From Chryseobacterium sp. FH1 (GTDB lineage Bacteria; Bacteroidota; Bacteroidia; Flavobacteriales; Weeksellaceae), in the NCBI RefSeq assembly GCF_000735135.1, contig NZ_JPLZ01000001.1, positions 62,001 to 126,000 of the forward strand: a stretch of DNA of 64,000 bases, written 5' to 3'. Each line of letters begins with the position of its first letter. Within the stretch, counting starts at the first letter, position 1. Shown here in pieces: positions 7,930 to 16,093 of the stretch. The position numbers and the translations under genes are program-made. The notes under the pieces are model-generated. The model worked only from the letters and a program-made list of their open reading frames with translations. It searched no databases and was not told where the DNA came from.

Positions 7930-8763
7930 TTAACCTTCGGAAACTTTCTTGGAGAAGTTGTGTGTCTTGAGGTATTCTTCAAATGCGACTTTGAGTCTAG
8001 ATTCTATCGCTGCTCGGTTGAAGTTCTTTCTATAATTTTTTGAGAGCTCGTGCGCCTCATCTGCAAAAGCCAGGAAAATATCAAAGTCATATTCGTCCAA
8101 GCCGTATTTTGCGTAATCTAGAGTGATAACAGCTTTTACACGTTTGTAAAACTCCTGCTTCTCGGCATAATTGGCCGTGGTTTTTGGGGAACTCACGGAT
8201 TTTTTTGCCAAGCCAGCAAGTGCGCCTACAAGTCCACCGCCACCGGATCCGATGGAAAGTAGATTGAGTTGTCCTTCACCAGGATTTCTGGGTGCAAACA
8301 AAGAAGGAATCCTCGCAGAAGGTGCCACTTCGTTCAGAGGCGTTCTCATGTAGTCGTTGAGTGCCATATTAAGCGCCGTAACTCTTGGTGGCGGATTGAG
8401 CTTTGGGACGTCTTTTTTGAGATTGCCAGTTGGAACAAAGCCTATCGTGACCTCATCTATCTCTATCGGAATTATGGATAATTTTACGTCCAGACTTTTT
8501 GAGAAATCGTTGGCGTTGAGTTTTACACTTTTGCGTTCGTAGCCCTGCCTTGCAATCCGGAGTTCGTCAGAATTCTTTGCAGCAATGACGAAGTTTCCCA
8601 TAAAATCCGAAACCACCACTTGATCCGTACGAAGATTGACTATGCTGGTATTCGGTAACTTGTCACCATTCTCGTTGGTAATATTTCCCATCACGTATTC
8701 TGATTGGGAAAAGGTTTTGATTGAGATAATAATCAGCAGGAGAAAGAATAATTTTGTTTTCAC
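7930..8763 (-). CDS. exported CarboxypepD_reg-like domain protein
   Basis: A 277-residue exported protein. A signal peptide (MKTKLFFLLLIIISIKTFSQ) is followed at about residues 24-95 by a carboxypeptidase-regulatory-like beta-sandwich (GNITNENGDKLPNTSIVNL, then a plug-like GNFVI strand). This is the domain that also opens many TonB-dependent receptors, but no receptor barrel follows. The middle is Pro-rich (LNPPPRV) and contains a Gly-rich stretch (IGSGGGGLVGALAGLAKKS); the C-terminus is helical and charged. Similar proteins are common in flavobacteria, with no known function. Confidence 0.85.
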   Translation of the reverse strand: MKTKLFFLLLIIISIKTFSQSEYVMGNITNENGDKLPNTSIVNLRTDQVVVSDFMGNFVIAAKNSDELRIARQGYERKSVKLNANDFSKSLDVKLSIIPIEIDEVTIGFVPTGNLKKDVPKLNPPPRVTALNMALNDYMRTPLNEVAPSARIPSLFAPRNPGEGQLNLLSIGSGGGGLVGALAGLAKKSVSSPKTTANYAEKQEFYKRVKAVITLDYAKYGLDEYDFDIFLAFADEAHELSKNYRKNFNRAAIESRLKVAFEEYLKTHNFSKKVSEG

Positions 8764-9376
8764 GGACCTTAAGTTTTAGCAAAATTAGATTTAAACGCGT
8801 GACTTATTGTTGATAAAGGATTTTTGCGATGATAGTTTAACCGACTTTAAGGAGTTTTGTGATTTTTTTTGAAATTGGGGGTTTTGGTTTTGTTAAAATT
8901 TTTCTGAGTTTTCCTCTCCCCAGCCCTCACCAATGTAGAAGGAGTTAGGTTCTGAAAAGCGCTTAACTTTGCAAGGGTTTGGAATCTCTCGCGGATTGGG
9001 CTGATTGTGCAGATTTTTGATTTGATGAAATGCTCACGAAGAAAATATAATGTTAGTATTATTTAAATTTCTGAAAAAGTTCTATTCTTTGGGTAAAGTT
9101 CAAAGTATTGGAAATGGTGGATTTTTGCGAAGCTGCGTAAGGGATGGTAGTGGAAATCCTTTCTGTCATTATCAAATCGTCTTTCGTAGACCAATGTTGA
9201 ATGACAAAAAGATTGTAGCCCTTCGACTCCGCTCAGGATAGACTACCAGCCCGACCCGAGCGGTCGGCCCTTCGAGAGCCTCAGGATGACAGCGGTGGCG
9301 AGGGATACGCCCAAATTATAATAAATGATGATGAATGATAAATGATAGACTATGAATTTTAAAGTGATGATTGGGA
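8764..9376. repeat. repeat-rich intergenic region upstream of ssrA
   Basis: No credible gene. It contains a decayed-looking CTCTCCCCAGCCCTCACC segment (8918-8935), a TCTCGCGGATTGGGCTGATT element (8982-9012) resembling one at 18953-18985, and two dispersed units, CCCTTCGACTCCGCTCAGGA (9219-9243) and CCCTTCGAGAGCCTCAGGAT (9268-9292), separated by a short G/C-rich palindrome (CCGACCCGAGCGGTCGG). Confidence 0.65.
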
Positions 9377-9408
9377 TTGGATTGGTAAATTAATTTTTTG
9401 TAAATTTG
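9377..9408 (+). promoter_or_regulatory. promoter of ssrA
   Basis: TTG at 9377-9379 and TAAATTTG at 9401-9408 fit the Bacteroidota -33/-7 consensus with a 21-bp spacer. The predicted start is about 12 nt before the mature 5' end of tmRNA. Confidence 0.65.
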
Positions 9409-9425
9409 TAGTCTTATTTAAAATT

Positions 9426-9821
9426 GGGGTTGACTGGTTTCGACAGCAAGGCCAATGGGTAAGTAAGCATGCAGAGAACCGTAGCGCGATCTCTTAAATC
9501 CCTTGCTACAAACTTTTAACTGGCAACGAAGAGTTCGCTCTTGCAGCTTAATCCGAAGTTTAGTAGGATCCAGCGCTTTCCCGAAGATAGTAAGGAAGCA
9601 AGATGTCTCACAAACGCTCTGTTCTGCGGCGTTTGATCCTGGGGCATAGCAATGCAGAAATAAGGTTTTGGGCACTTCGACCAAGATTCGAAAATCTCAG
9701 AAGATAAGGTTTAGGTTGGGTGTTTGCTCTCTGCCTGGGCTCGAAAATCAATAGCGAAATAAGCATGTAGAAATCTTATGTATTGCTTGTTTGGACGAGG
9801 GTTCGAATCCCTCCAACTCCA
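9426..9821 (+). ncRNA. ssrA: tmRNA
   Basis: Transfer-messenger RNA, which rescues ribosomes stalled on non-stop messages and tags the nascent chain for proteolysis. The 5' end GGGGTTGACTGGTTTCGACA and the 3' T-arm GGTTCGAATCCCTCCAACTC are diagnostic; GGGGTTG pairs with CAACTCC (9814-9820) as the acceptor stem. The tag reading frame is at 9522-9551: GGC AAC GAA GAG TTC GCT CTT GCA GCT TAA, encoding GNEEFALAA after the alanine carried by tmRNA itself. The ALAA end is the usual ClpXP-type degron. The genomic 3' end continues ACTTT, so the CCA terminus is not encoded. Length is 396 nt. Confidence 0.96.
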
Positions 9822-9855
9822 CTTTACATAAAAGGATTTAATTCCTTTAACAACA

Positions 9856-9889
9856 AAAACACTCATCATCATTGATTTTGAGTGTTTTT
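9856..9889 (+). terminator. terminator of ssrA
   Basis: Stem AAAACACTCA / TGAGTGTTTT followed by T residues, about 35 nt after the tmRNA 3' end. Confidence 0.8.
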
Positions 9890-9958
9890 TATTTTTCATC
9901 CATTTTCATTTTTTATGGTGATTGGAATTAATAGATTAAATTTACAAAAATTAAGTGT

Positions 9959-10753
9959 TTGAGTGCAATTAAAAGAAATAACGTTGTCGTAAGTGGAAGC
10001 GGCGAAAATGTAATGATGTTTGCACATGGTTTTGGTTGCGATCAAAACATGTGGCGTTATGTCTATCCATCTTTTCAGAAGGATTATAAAATTGTACTGT
10101 TCGATCACGTTGGTGCAGGAAATTCTGATATTTCTGCCTATTCATTCAAAAAATATGATAAACTCGAGGGCTATGCTGAAGATATTGTAGAAATTGCCAG
10201 AGAATTAAATCTTAAAAATGCAATTTTTGTCGGACATTCTGTAAGTGCTGTGATGGGAATCATTGCAACTGGCATGGCGCCTGATATTTTCAAAAGTCTA
10301 ATTCTCATCAGCCCTTCCCCATCTTATATTAATGATGAGGATTATGTTGGCGGGTTCAGCAAATCGGAAATTAACGAATTGCTTGAGTCTTTGAACAACA
10401 ACCATCTTGGCTGGTCCATGGCTATGGCTCCAGTTATAATGGGCAATCCCGAAAGAGTAGAGCTTGGAAATGAATTAGCAAACAGTTTCTGCAAAACGGA
10501 TCCTGAAATCGCTAAACATTTTGCAAAAACTACTTTTTTGACGGATAAACGCGATATATTGAAACATACAAAAATCCCTGTTCTCATCCTTCAGTGCAGC
10601 AGTGATGTGATAGCACCTGTGGAAGTAGGCCATTATATGCACGATCAAATCCCCGACAGTAAATTGGTAGTAATGAAGGCTACCGGACATTGTCCTAATT
10701 TAAGTGCTCCCGAAGAAACCATCTCTGCCATCAGCAATTTTTTAAATGATTAA
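9959..10753 (+). CDS. RsbQ-like alpha/beta hydrolase
   Basis: A 264-residue alpha/beta-hydrolase of the RsbQ/DLK2/KAI2 kind. The nucleophile is S94 in GHSVS; D216 (CSSDVIAP) and H244 (ATGHCPN) complete the triad; FAHGFGCDQNMWR (residues 21-33) holds the oxyanion loop. RsbQ itself is needed for energy-stress signalling through the PAS phosphatase RsbP in Bacillus, and its plant relatives are hormone receptors. The TTG at 9959 is chosen because the conserved N-terminus (SAIKRNNVVVSGSGE) starts right there; the first ATG would remove it. The gene overlaps the following PAS histidine kinase by 8 bp, which suggests the hydrolase feeds a signal to that kinase. Confidence 0.9.
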   Translation: MSAIKRNNVVVSGSGENVMMFAHGFGCDQNMWRYVYPSFQKDYKIVLFDHVGAGNSDISAYSFKKYDKLEGYAEDIVEIARELNLKNAIFVGHSVSAVMGIIATGMAPDIFKSLILISPSPSYINDEDYVGGFSKSEINELLESLNNNHLGWSMAMAPVIMGNPERVELGNELANSFCKTDPEIAKHFAKTTFLTDKRDILKHTKIPVLILQCSSDVIAPVEVGHYMHDQIPDSKLVVMKATGHCPNLSAPEETISAISNFLND

Positions 10754-11852
10754 TAACCGAGCAAACTCTTTCACTGAAGATTTTGACGATTTTTTCGAAT
10801 CGTCCTTGAATGGTTTTATCATTACAGATGGCGAAGGAAGGATCGTAAGAATTAATAAACGCGCTACAAATTGGCTCAATAGCGACTCTGAAAAATTTCT
10901 GGGAAAACGTTTTTCTGATGTCCTATCAATAGGCGGGAAAATCTATTTTGAAACACATCTTTGGCCTCTGCTTCGTATGCAGGGATACTTTGACGAGGTA
11001 GCGGTAGAACTTGTAGATTCAGGAAGTGGAAAAATTCCAATTTATATAAATGGCTACGAGAGAAGAGACGACAACAGTAAGCCAACATCTATGTGCTTTA
11101 CTTTGTTCCGAGCTGCAGACAGGCGTTTATATGAGCAAAATCTTCAAATAGCCACGCAACTTGCCGAAACAAATTTGAATATTGAAAAACAAAATGCCAT
11201 AATCCGCGAACAGTTTATTGCAGTATTAGGCCATGATTTACGAAATCCGCTTAGCGGTATCATGAGCGCCACACAATTACTCGAACGATTGGACTTGGGT
11301 GATCGTGAAAGGAAAATGGTCAATATTTTGAAAATCAGCTCCAAAAGGATGCACGAAATGATCGATAATATTATGGATCTTGCACGTGGCCGCTTGGGTG
11401 GCGGAATTACCATAACTCCAATACCTGTAGATTTGGAAGAACTGCTTAATCAGGTAAGTGACGAATTAAAGATAACCTGGCCGGAAAAAATAATTGAATC
11501 CAACTTCAACATTCATAATCTTGTAGATTGCGACCCAGCAAGGATGTCACAATTGGTTTCCAATCTGCTTGCCAACGCCATCACTCACGGTGCTCCTGAT
11601 AAACCTGTACATTTTAAAGCTGGAGTGCAAGGTGATTTCTGGGAAATATCTGTATCCAATCAAGGTCTGCCAATTCCAAAAGATGCTTTGCAAAATCTAT
11701 TTCATCCTTTTCACAGAGAAGATTCTCACTCCAGCCACAACGGTTTAGGTCTGGGACTATATATTGCTGCCGAAATTGCAAAAGCTCATGATGCAACCCT
11801 AACGGTTACTTCCGATGAAAAGCAGACCTGTTTCACATTTCAAAAAAAATAA
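10746..11852 (+). CDS. PAS domain sensor histidine kinase
   Basis: A 368-residue soluble histidine kinase with no membrane segment. An N-terminal PAS domain (about residues 12-125, beginning DFFESSLNGFIITDGEGRI) is followed by a short helix and a HisKA domain with phospho-acceptor H163 (VLGHDLRNPLSG), then an HATPase_c domain with N-box SNLLANAITHG and the glycine lid GLGLGLYIAAEI. The usual DxGxG box is degenerate (SNQGLPIP), a variation found in other kinases of this type. No response regulator is adjacent. The 8-bp overlap with the RsbQ-like gene implies translational coupling and a shared pathway; the PAS part resembles that of RsbP-type phosphatases, so this looks like the RsbQ-RsbP arrangement with a kinase output. 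Confidence 0.93.
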   Translation: MINNRANSFTEDFDDFFESSLNGFIITDGEGRIVRINKRATNWLNSDSEKFLGKRFSDVLSIGGKIYFETHLWPLLRMQGYFDEVAVELVDSGSGKIPIYINGYERRDDNSKPTSMCFTLFRAADRRLYEQNLQIATQLAETNLNIEKQNAIIREQFIAVLGHDLRNPLSGIMSATQLLERLDLGDRERKMVNILKISSKRMHEMIDNIMDLARGRLGGGITITPIPVDLEELLNQVSDELKITWPEKIIESNFNIHNLVDCDPARMSQLVSNLLANAITHGAPDKPVHFKAGVQGDFWEISVSNQGLPIPKDALQNLFHPFHREDSHSSHNGLGLGLYIAAEIAKAHDATLTVTSDEKQTCFTFQKK

Positions 11853-11899
11853 CCTGCTGAATCAGCAAGTCATTTCTTGTATTTTTTATTTAAACTGAA

Positions 11900-12892
11900 T
11901 TATTTCCTCGAAGAACTATTCTTAATAATCATATAAGACAATCCCAATCCAATGCCTGCCAACAAAGCCAACTTCGTCTTTCTGCTCGGAACTGGCAAAC
12001 TGGTTTCGCCGTAGATCCTATGGGGTTTTGGAGATGGCCACATAATGTTTCCAGGTGTCGGGTCTGCATTTTTGATTTTCATCATTGTGCGCATTGCTGC
12101 AGACGCAGTGTTAATAATTGTTTTTGGAAAAATACCGTACAGATTTTTGATGATAAGCGATTGGATATCTGGAAACAATCCTTTTCTTGGATTTTTTGCT
12201 AATTCAACGATTTTTGCGGCTGTGTCCCTCGGGTCGGCTGCGAAAGGTGGTACTTTGAAATCCAATCCAGAGAATTTAGCAGAGTGTGCATTTCCCGTCG
12301 AACGTTGGATTTGAGGAAATAGATTGCAGATATGAACATTAGCAAAATCAGAAATTTCACCTTGCAAACCTTCCATCATCCCACGGATTCCGAATTTTGT
12401 CGAGGAATAAACTGCACTGTAAGGCGCCGGCATAAATCCACCAATCGAAACATTATTAATTAAAATCCCTTCCTCTTGTTTTTTGAAAATCGGAAGGACG
12501 CTGTATGCGCCGTGCATATAACCGAAAAGATTAGTTTTAATGACCTGCTCATTGATTTCCATTGGGATTTCTTCGAATTTCCCGCTGGACATCACACCTG
12601 CGTTATTCACCCAAATATCAATTCTTCCGTTGAATTGCAACGCTTCTTCTGCTAGTTTTTGCACTTCTTCTGCTACAGAAACATCGGTTTGAACGCCTAA
12701 TGCGATAGCTCCCAAATCTCTGCAGAGACTTACGGTTTCGTCCAAAGCTTCCTTTCCTCGCGACGCAATTACGACATTACAGCCTTCCAATGCAAATGCT
12801 TCCGCGGTCGCTCTTCCTACCCCACTGCTTCCGCCTGTGATGACGACTGTTTTTCCTGCTAGACTTTTTTCTATAATATGATTTGATTCCAT
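11900..12892 (-). CDS. SDR family oxidoreductase with C-terminal membrane segment
   Basis: Short-chain dehydrogenase/reductase of 330 residues. The cofactor motif GGSSGVG (residues 20-26), NNAG (96-99) and catalytic S149, Y162 and K166 (YSSTK) are all present, so it should be an active NAD(P)-dependent enzyme; the substrate is unknown. It is longer than the classical 250 residues: after the Rossmann domain comes a segment with TPGNIMWPSPKPHRIYG, then a hydrophobic helix near the end (LALLAGIGLGLSYMII), which could anchor it to the inner membrane. It is convergent with the histidine kinase gene and apparently monocistronic. Confidence 0.93.
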   Translation of the reverse strand: MESNHIIEKSLAGKTVVITGGSSGVGRATAEAFALEGCNVVIASRGKEALDETVSLCRDLGAIALGVQTDVSVAEEVQKLAEEALQFNGRIDIWVNNAGVMSSGKFEEIPMEINEQVIKTNLFGYMHGAYSVLPIFKKQEEGILINNVSIGGFMPAPYSAVYSSTKFGIRGMMEGLQGEISDFANVHICNLFPQIQRSTGNAHSAKFSGLDFKVPPFAADPRDTAAKIVELAKNPRKGLFPDIQSLIIKNLYGIFPKTIINTASAAMRTMMKIKNADPTPGNIMWPSPKPHRIYGETSLPVPSRKTKLALLAGIGLGLSYMIIKNSSSRK

Positions 12893-13046
12893 AGTCCTGA
12901 TTTTGAAAATTTATTTTAATTAATAAAAATTTATAACTCATTAGCAATCAATTCTAATACCATATGACAAAGCCCAAATATTAAAACCCACAAAAACAAG
13001 CTTTTAAAAAAAAGGCACAGAATATGTATAGTGTAAAATCAAATAA

Positions 13047-13235
<189 letters not shown>

Positions 13236-13282
13236 ATCTATCCCAACTGCATTTGCAAAACTACTGTAAATGAAAAAATTTA

Positions 13283-13309
13283 AAACCCACTTCTTCGTGG
13301 GTTTTTTTG
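13283..13309 (+). terminator. terminator after the lmo0937-family gene
   Basis: Stem AAACCCAC/GTGGGTTT with a 6-nt loop and a T run. Confidence 0.85.
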
Positions 13310-13367
13310 TTGTCTTAATTTTATTGAGTTCTGACTTTTATCATCAGTCACTCAAAAGATAATGCTT

Positions 13368-13375
13368 TATATTTG
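13368..13375 (+). promoter_or_regulatory. -7 box for the first CNGKC gene
   Basis: TATATTTG matches TAnnTTTG, 15 bp before the TTG start at 13391, implying a leader of only about 10 nt. No clear -33 TTG is present at the usual spacing. Confidence 0.45.
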
Positions 13376-13390
13376 TATTAATATTCAGCA

Positions 13391-13759
13391 TTGAAAAGTC
13401 TATTTACCTTTTTCATCATTCTCACCATTGCATTGCGTCCGCTGATGCCATTAATGGATTATGCGGTAAACTATGATTTCATCAACAAAAATCTCTGCGA
13501 AAACAAAGCGAAACCAGAATTGCTTTGCAACGGAAAATGTTATTTGAAAAAGGAAATCGCGAAAGCATCCGGCAATCAAACTAAAAATGATTCTCGAATC
13601 AACATTTCCGCTCTGGCAGACACTTTTATCATTAATGACACCTTTGTTTTTTCATCTAATCATTTTAATATAATTGAAAACCTGAAAATCAATTCCGAGT
13701 TTTCTGATTCTTATAATTTTTCTCTATTCTCAAAAATTTTCCATCCGCCGTTGGTTTGA
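13391..13759 (+). CDS. small exported CNGKC-motif protein, copy 1
   Basis: A 122-residue protein of unknown function with an N-terminal hydrophobic segment (signal or anchor) and a cysteine cluster C36-x9-C46-x3-C50 in the context LCENKAKPELLCNGKCYLKKE. The end is also conserved with copy 2 (FHPPLV here, LRPPIF there). The TTG start is preferred because it restores the hydrophobic leader; the first ATG falls after it. Thiol spacing, export and neighbourhood (YHS, SCO, SOD, MbnP/MbnH) suggest metal binding, probably copper, in the envelope; this is inference. A hairpin follows the gene. Confidence 0.75.
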   Translation: MKSLFTFFIILTIALRPLMPLMDYAVNYDFINKNLCENKAKPELLCNGKCYLKKEIAKASGNQTKNDSRINISALADTFIINDTFVFSSNHFNIIENLKINSEFSDSYNFSLFSKIFHPPLV

Positions 13760-13770
13760 TTTTAATATTC

Positions 13771-13797
13771 TAATTCTCTTCTATAAGAGTAATTTTT
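13771..13797 (+). terminator. weak terminator or attenuator hairpin
   Basis: A 5-bp CTCTT/AAGAG stem with a 4-nt loop, extended weakly by flanking A-T pairs, then six T. It may separate CNGKC copy 1 from the YHS gene or only partly terminate. Confidence 0.5.
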
Positions 13798-13828
13798 TAA
13801 ATTTCATTAAAGTTAAAATCAACATCAA

Positions 13829-14104
13829 ATGAAAACATTCATTTTCACGATACTCCTTTCTGTATCTGCATTTTCCTGCGCTCAAGAAACACCAAAGGTC
13901 AAACACGTTTCGAAGATGAAACCTGCAACAGACCTCAAAAATGTCAAAGTCGTCAACGCCGAAGACCCAGTCTGCAAAATGAAAACAGCAGATTATCTGA
14001 AAGATACCGCAGACTACAAAGGAAAAAAGTACGGTTTTTGCAGTGACCATTGCAAAGCGGAATTCAAAAAGAATCCTGAGAAATATGCCCAAAATGCGAA
14101 ATAA
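13829..14104 (+). CDS. YHS domain lipoprotein
   Basis: A 91-residue protein with a lipoprotein signal peptide (cysteine C17 in SAFSCAQ) and a C-terminal YHS domain: DPVCKMKTADY with C49, then KKYGFCSDHCKAEFKKNPEKY with C71 and C75. YHS domains bind metal ions and occur in copper and heavy-metal proteins, so a periplasmic metal-binding role is likely. Its last 11 nt overlap the preferred start of the SCO gene, indicating a translationally coupled pair. Confidence 0.9.
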   Translation: MKTFIFTILLSVSAFSCAQETPKVKHVSKMKPATDLKNVKVVNAEDPVCKMKTADYLKDTADYKGKKYGFCSDHCKAEFKKNPEKYAQNAK

Positions 14105-14777
14105 GAAACCAAAACAAACCAACAAGAACAAAATCCTGATTCCGATTGTTGTTTTAGCTTTGATTTTTGTAACGATTGGCGCCGGAATGAGCTATTTCAA
14201 AAAGAGCCTTTTCACCGTGATGAAAGTTCCTGATTTTGAACTGACAAATCAAAACAATCAGAAAATCAGCAACAAAGATATGCTTGGCAAAGTCTATCTG
14301 GTAGAGTTTTTCTTCAGCAAATGCCCAACGATTTGTCCCGTGATGAATTCCAATATGAAACACATCGAGGAAACCATCAACGACAAGAATTTCGGAATCA
14401 TCTCCATCAGCATCGACCCGACGAATGACACGCCAGAAGTTTTGAAAAACCACGCCAGAATGCTTGGAACCAAATCGCCGAACTGGCATTTTTTAACAGG
14501 AAACAGAGATTACATCGATAACTTGGCAGACCAGTTCAATATTTATGTCGGCGAGAAGGAAGACCAAGCGGAAAGCCTGAACCACAGCGGAATGATAGCA
14601 CTCGTAGACCAGGAAGGAAATCTCCGTTCCAGATTCGATGAGAACAACAGCCCGATTTTATACTACTCTGGCTTGAATTATGAAGACCCAGAAGGTAAGA
14701 CAACTTCGCTCACCGGAAAATACCATCCAGACCGTGAGAAGTTGATAGAAGACATTCGAAAATTATTAAAACAATAA
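14094..14777 (+). CDS. SCO family copper chaperone / thiol-disulfide protein
   Basis: SCO1/SenC-type thioredoxin-fold protein that in other organisms delivers copper to the CuA site of cytochrome c oxidase or reduces envelope disulfides. Numbered from the ATG at 14094 (227 residues), it has a single N-terminal membrane anchor (residues 14-35), then the copper site C77-P-T-I-C81 and the distant H164 (SLNHSGMIAL). SISIDPTNDTPEVL is typical of the fold. An ATG at 14085 is an alternative; the longer open frame from 14043 would run deep into the YHS gene and is unlikely. Confidence 0.93.
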   Translation: MRNKKPKQTNKNKILIPIVVLALIFVTIGAGMSYFKKSLFTVMKVPDFELTNQNNQKISNKDMLGKVYLVEFFFSKCPTICPVMNSNMKHIEETINDKNFGIISISIDPTNDTPEVLKNHARMLGTKSPNWHFLTGNRDYIDNLADQFNIYVGEKEDQAESLNHSGMIALVDQEGNLRSRFDENNSPILYYSGLNYEDPEGKTTSLTGKYHPDREKLIEDIRKLLKQ

Positions 14778-14853
14778 AATGCTGACGGCGGTTGGCTTTT
14801 TGCTACTAGCTTTTCGCATTTAAAAATTTAAATATTAATCTAAATCCAATATT

Positions 14854-15522
14854 ATGAAAATCAAGAAATTATTTCTCGCAAGCGCGCTTTCTGTAGCCAC
14901 TTTTGCGACGGCACAATTCAAGCAAACGCCTTTGCCTTACGCCTACAACGCTTTGGAAGGTTCGATTGACGCAGAGACGATGGAAATCCACTATTCCAAG
15001 CACGCCGCGACCTACGTTTCCAACCTGAACAAGGCCATCGCCGGAACACCATTGGAAAAAGAAAGCATTACCAAAATCCTTTCCCACATTTCCAAAGAAA
15101 GTCCAGCCGTGAGAAACAACGCCGGTGGACACTACAACCACGAGTTATTCTGGACCGTTCTAACGCCTGAGAAAAACACGCAACCATCAGCAAAATTAAC
15201 GAAAGCCATCAACGAATCTTTTGGAAGTTTGGACGCTTTGAAGGAAAAATTGAGCAAAGCTGGCGCAGACCGTTTCGGTTCCGGTTGGGCTTGGTTGGTC
15301 GTGACGGCTGACAAAAAACTGGCGGTAACTTCCAGCGGAAATCAGGACAATCCATTGATGGATATTGCTGAGGTCAAAGGAACGCCAATCTTGGGCATCG
15401 ATGTTTGGGAACACGCGTATTACCTGAAATATCAAAACAAAAGAGCCGATTATTTGACCGCATTCTGGAACGTCACCAACTGGAAAGAAGTGAGCAAACG
15501 CTACGAAGAAGCTACAAAATAA
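14854..15522 (+). CDS. exported Fe/Mn-family superoxide dismutase
   Basis: Converts superoxide to oxygen and hydrogen peroxide. A signal peptide ([20 protein letters not shown]) places this 222-residue enzyme in the periplasm or outside. Metal ligands are H46 (EIHYSKH), H96 (YNHELFW), D183 and H187 (DVWEHAYY). The run NNAGGHYNH and the Gln in GNQDNPL resemble Mn-type or cambialistic enzymes more than Fe-type, but metal choice cannot be settled from sequence. The stop codon lies 7 nt before the TTG of CNGKC copy 2, so the two are probably one operon. Confidence 0.95.
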   Translation: MKIKKLFLASALSVATFATAQFKQTPLPYAYNALEGSIDAETMEIHYSKHAATYVSNLNKAIAGTPLEKESITKILSHISKESPAVRNNAGGHYNHELFWTVLTPEKNTQPSAKLTKAINESFGSLDALKEKLSKAGADRFGSGWAWLVVTADKKLAVTSSGNQDNPLMDIAEVKGTPILGIDVWEHAYYLKYQNKRADYLTAFWNVTNWKEVSKRYEEATK

Positions 15523-15529
15523 GCCCTCC

Positions 15530-15895
15530 TTGAAATTAATTTGCAACATATTCCTCATCCTTTATCTGGTGTGCAAACCCGCATTTCCACTGGCGGAATA
15601 TGTTGTAAATTATAATCAAATCCAAGTTCTGTGCGTCAACAAAGCGCGACCGGAACTCAATTGCAACGGAAAATGCTACCTCGGAAAAGAACTGGCAAAA
15701 TCCAGCGAATCCGATTCGTCACCACTTTCCAAAGGCAAAAACCAAGTCCAAAAAGTATTGGATTTCTACATTCCGACTGAGATTTTCAAAGCCTCAATCG
15801 AACACAATTTTTCCCTCCCAAACCTGACTTTCACGTACAAAACAGGTTACACCTTCCTTTTTCTGAGCCATATTCTCAGACCCCCAATTTTTTAG
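15530..15895 (+). CDS. small exported CNGKC-motif protein, copy 2
   Basis: A 121-residue paralogue of the protein at 13391. It has the same layout: hydrophobic N-terminus, C35-x9-C45-x3-C49 in VLCVNKARPELNCNGKCYLGKEL, a variable Ser/Lys linker and a conserved C-terminal LRPPIF. The open frame contains no internal methionine codon, so the TTG at 15530 is the likely start; it comes 7 nt after the superoxide dismutase stop. Function unknown; metal binding is inferred from the cysteines and the neighbourhood. Confidence 0.75.
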   Translation: MKLICNIFLILYLVCKPAFPLAEYVVNYNQIQVLCVNKARPELNCNGKCYLGKELAKSSESDSSPLSKGKNQVQKVLDFYIPTEIFKASIEHNFSLPNLTFTYKTGYTFLFLSHILRPPIF

Positions 15896-15914
15896 TTGAA
15901 CATATCAATCATTT

Positions 15915-16060
15915 GGGCGATTCCCTCTCCGACGCTAGTCCAGCACCTCGGGTCGGGCTGTCCACTACTATCTTTTTGTCTTGCCACATTGAGTCTATAA
16001 AACGACGTTTGGTCAAAAGACAAAAAGGATATCCGCTACCATCCCTATCGCGGGATTCGG
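15915..16060. repeat. long hairpin repeat, copy 1 (CTTTTTGTC family)
   Basis: Arms ATCTTTTTGTCTT (15970-15982) and AAGACAAAAAGGAT (about 16017-16030) enclose a variable middle, bordered by GGGCTGTCCACTACT on the left and ATCCGCTACCATCCC on the right. A relative at 50370-50478 shares borders and arm sequence. It lies between CNGKC copy 2 and the MbnP-like gene and may act as a transcription break. Confidence 0.7.
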
Positions 16061-16093
16061 TATAAAATCAACGTTTCAACTAAAAAATCAACA

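Noticed and set aside
9050-9241. 63-codon open frame upstream of ssrA
   Set aside because: It runs through dispersed repeats, lacks family features and has odd composition.
9418-9899. Minus-strand open frames across tmRNA
   Set aside because: They are antisense to a structured RNA gene.
9822-11890. Genomic island integrated at the ssrA 3' end
   Set aside because: ssrA is a common integration site, but I found no second copy of its 3' end and no integrase in the window.
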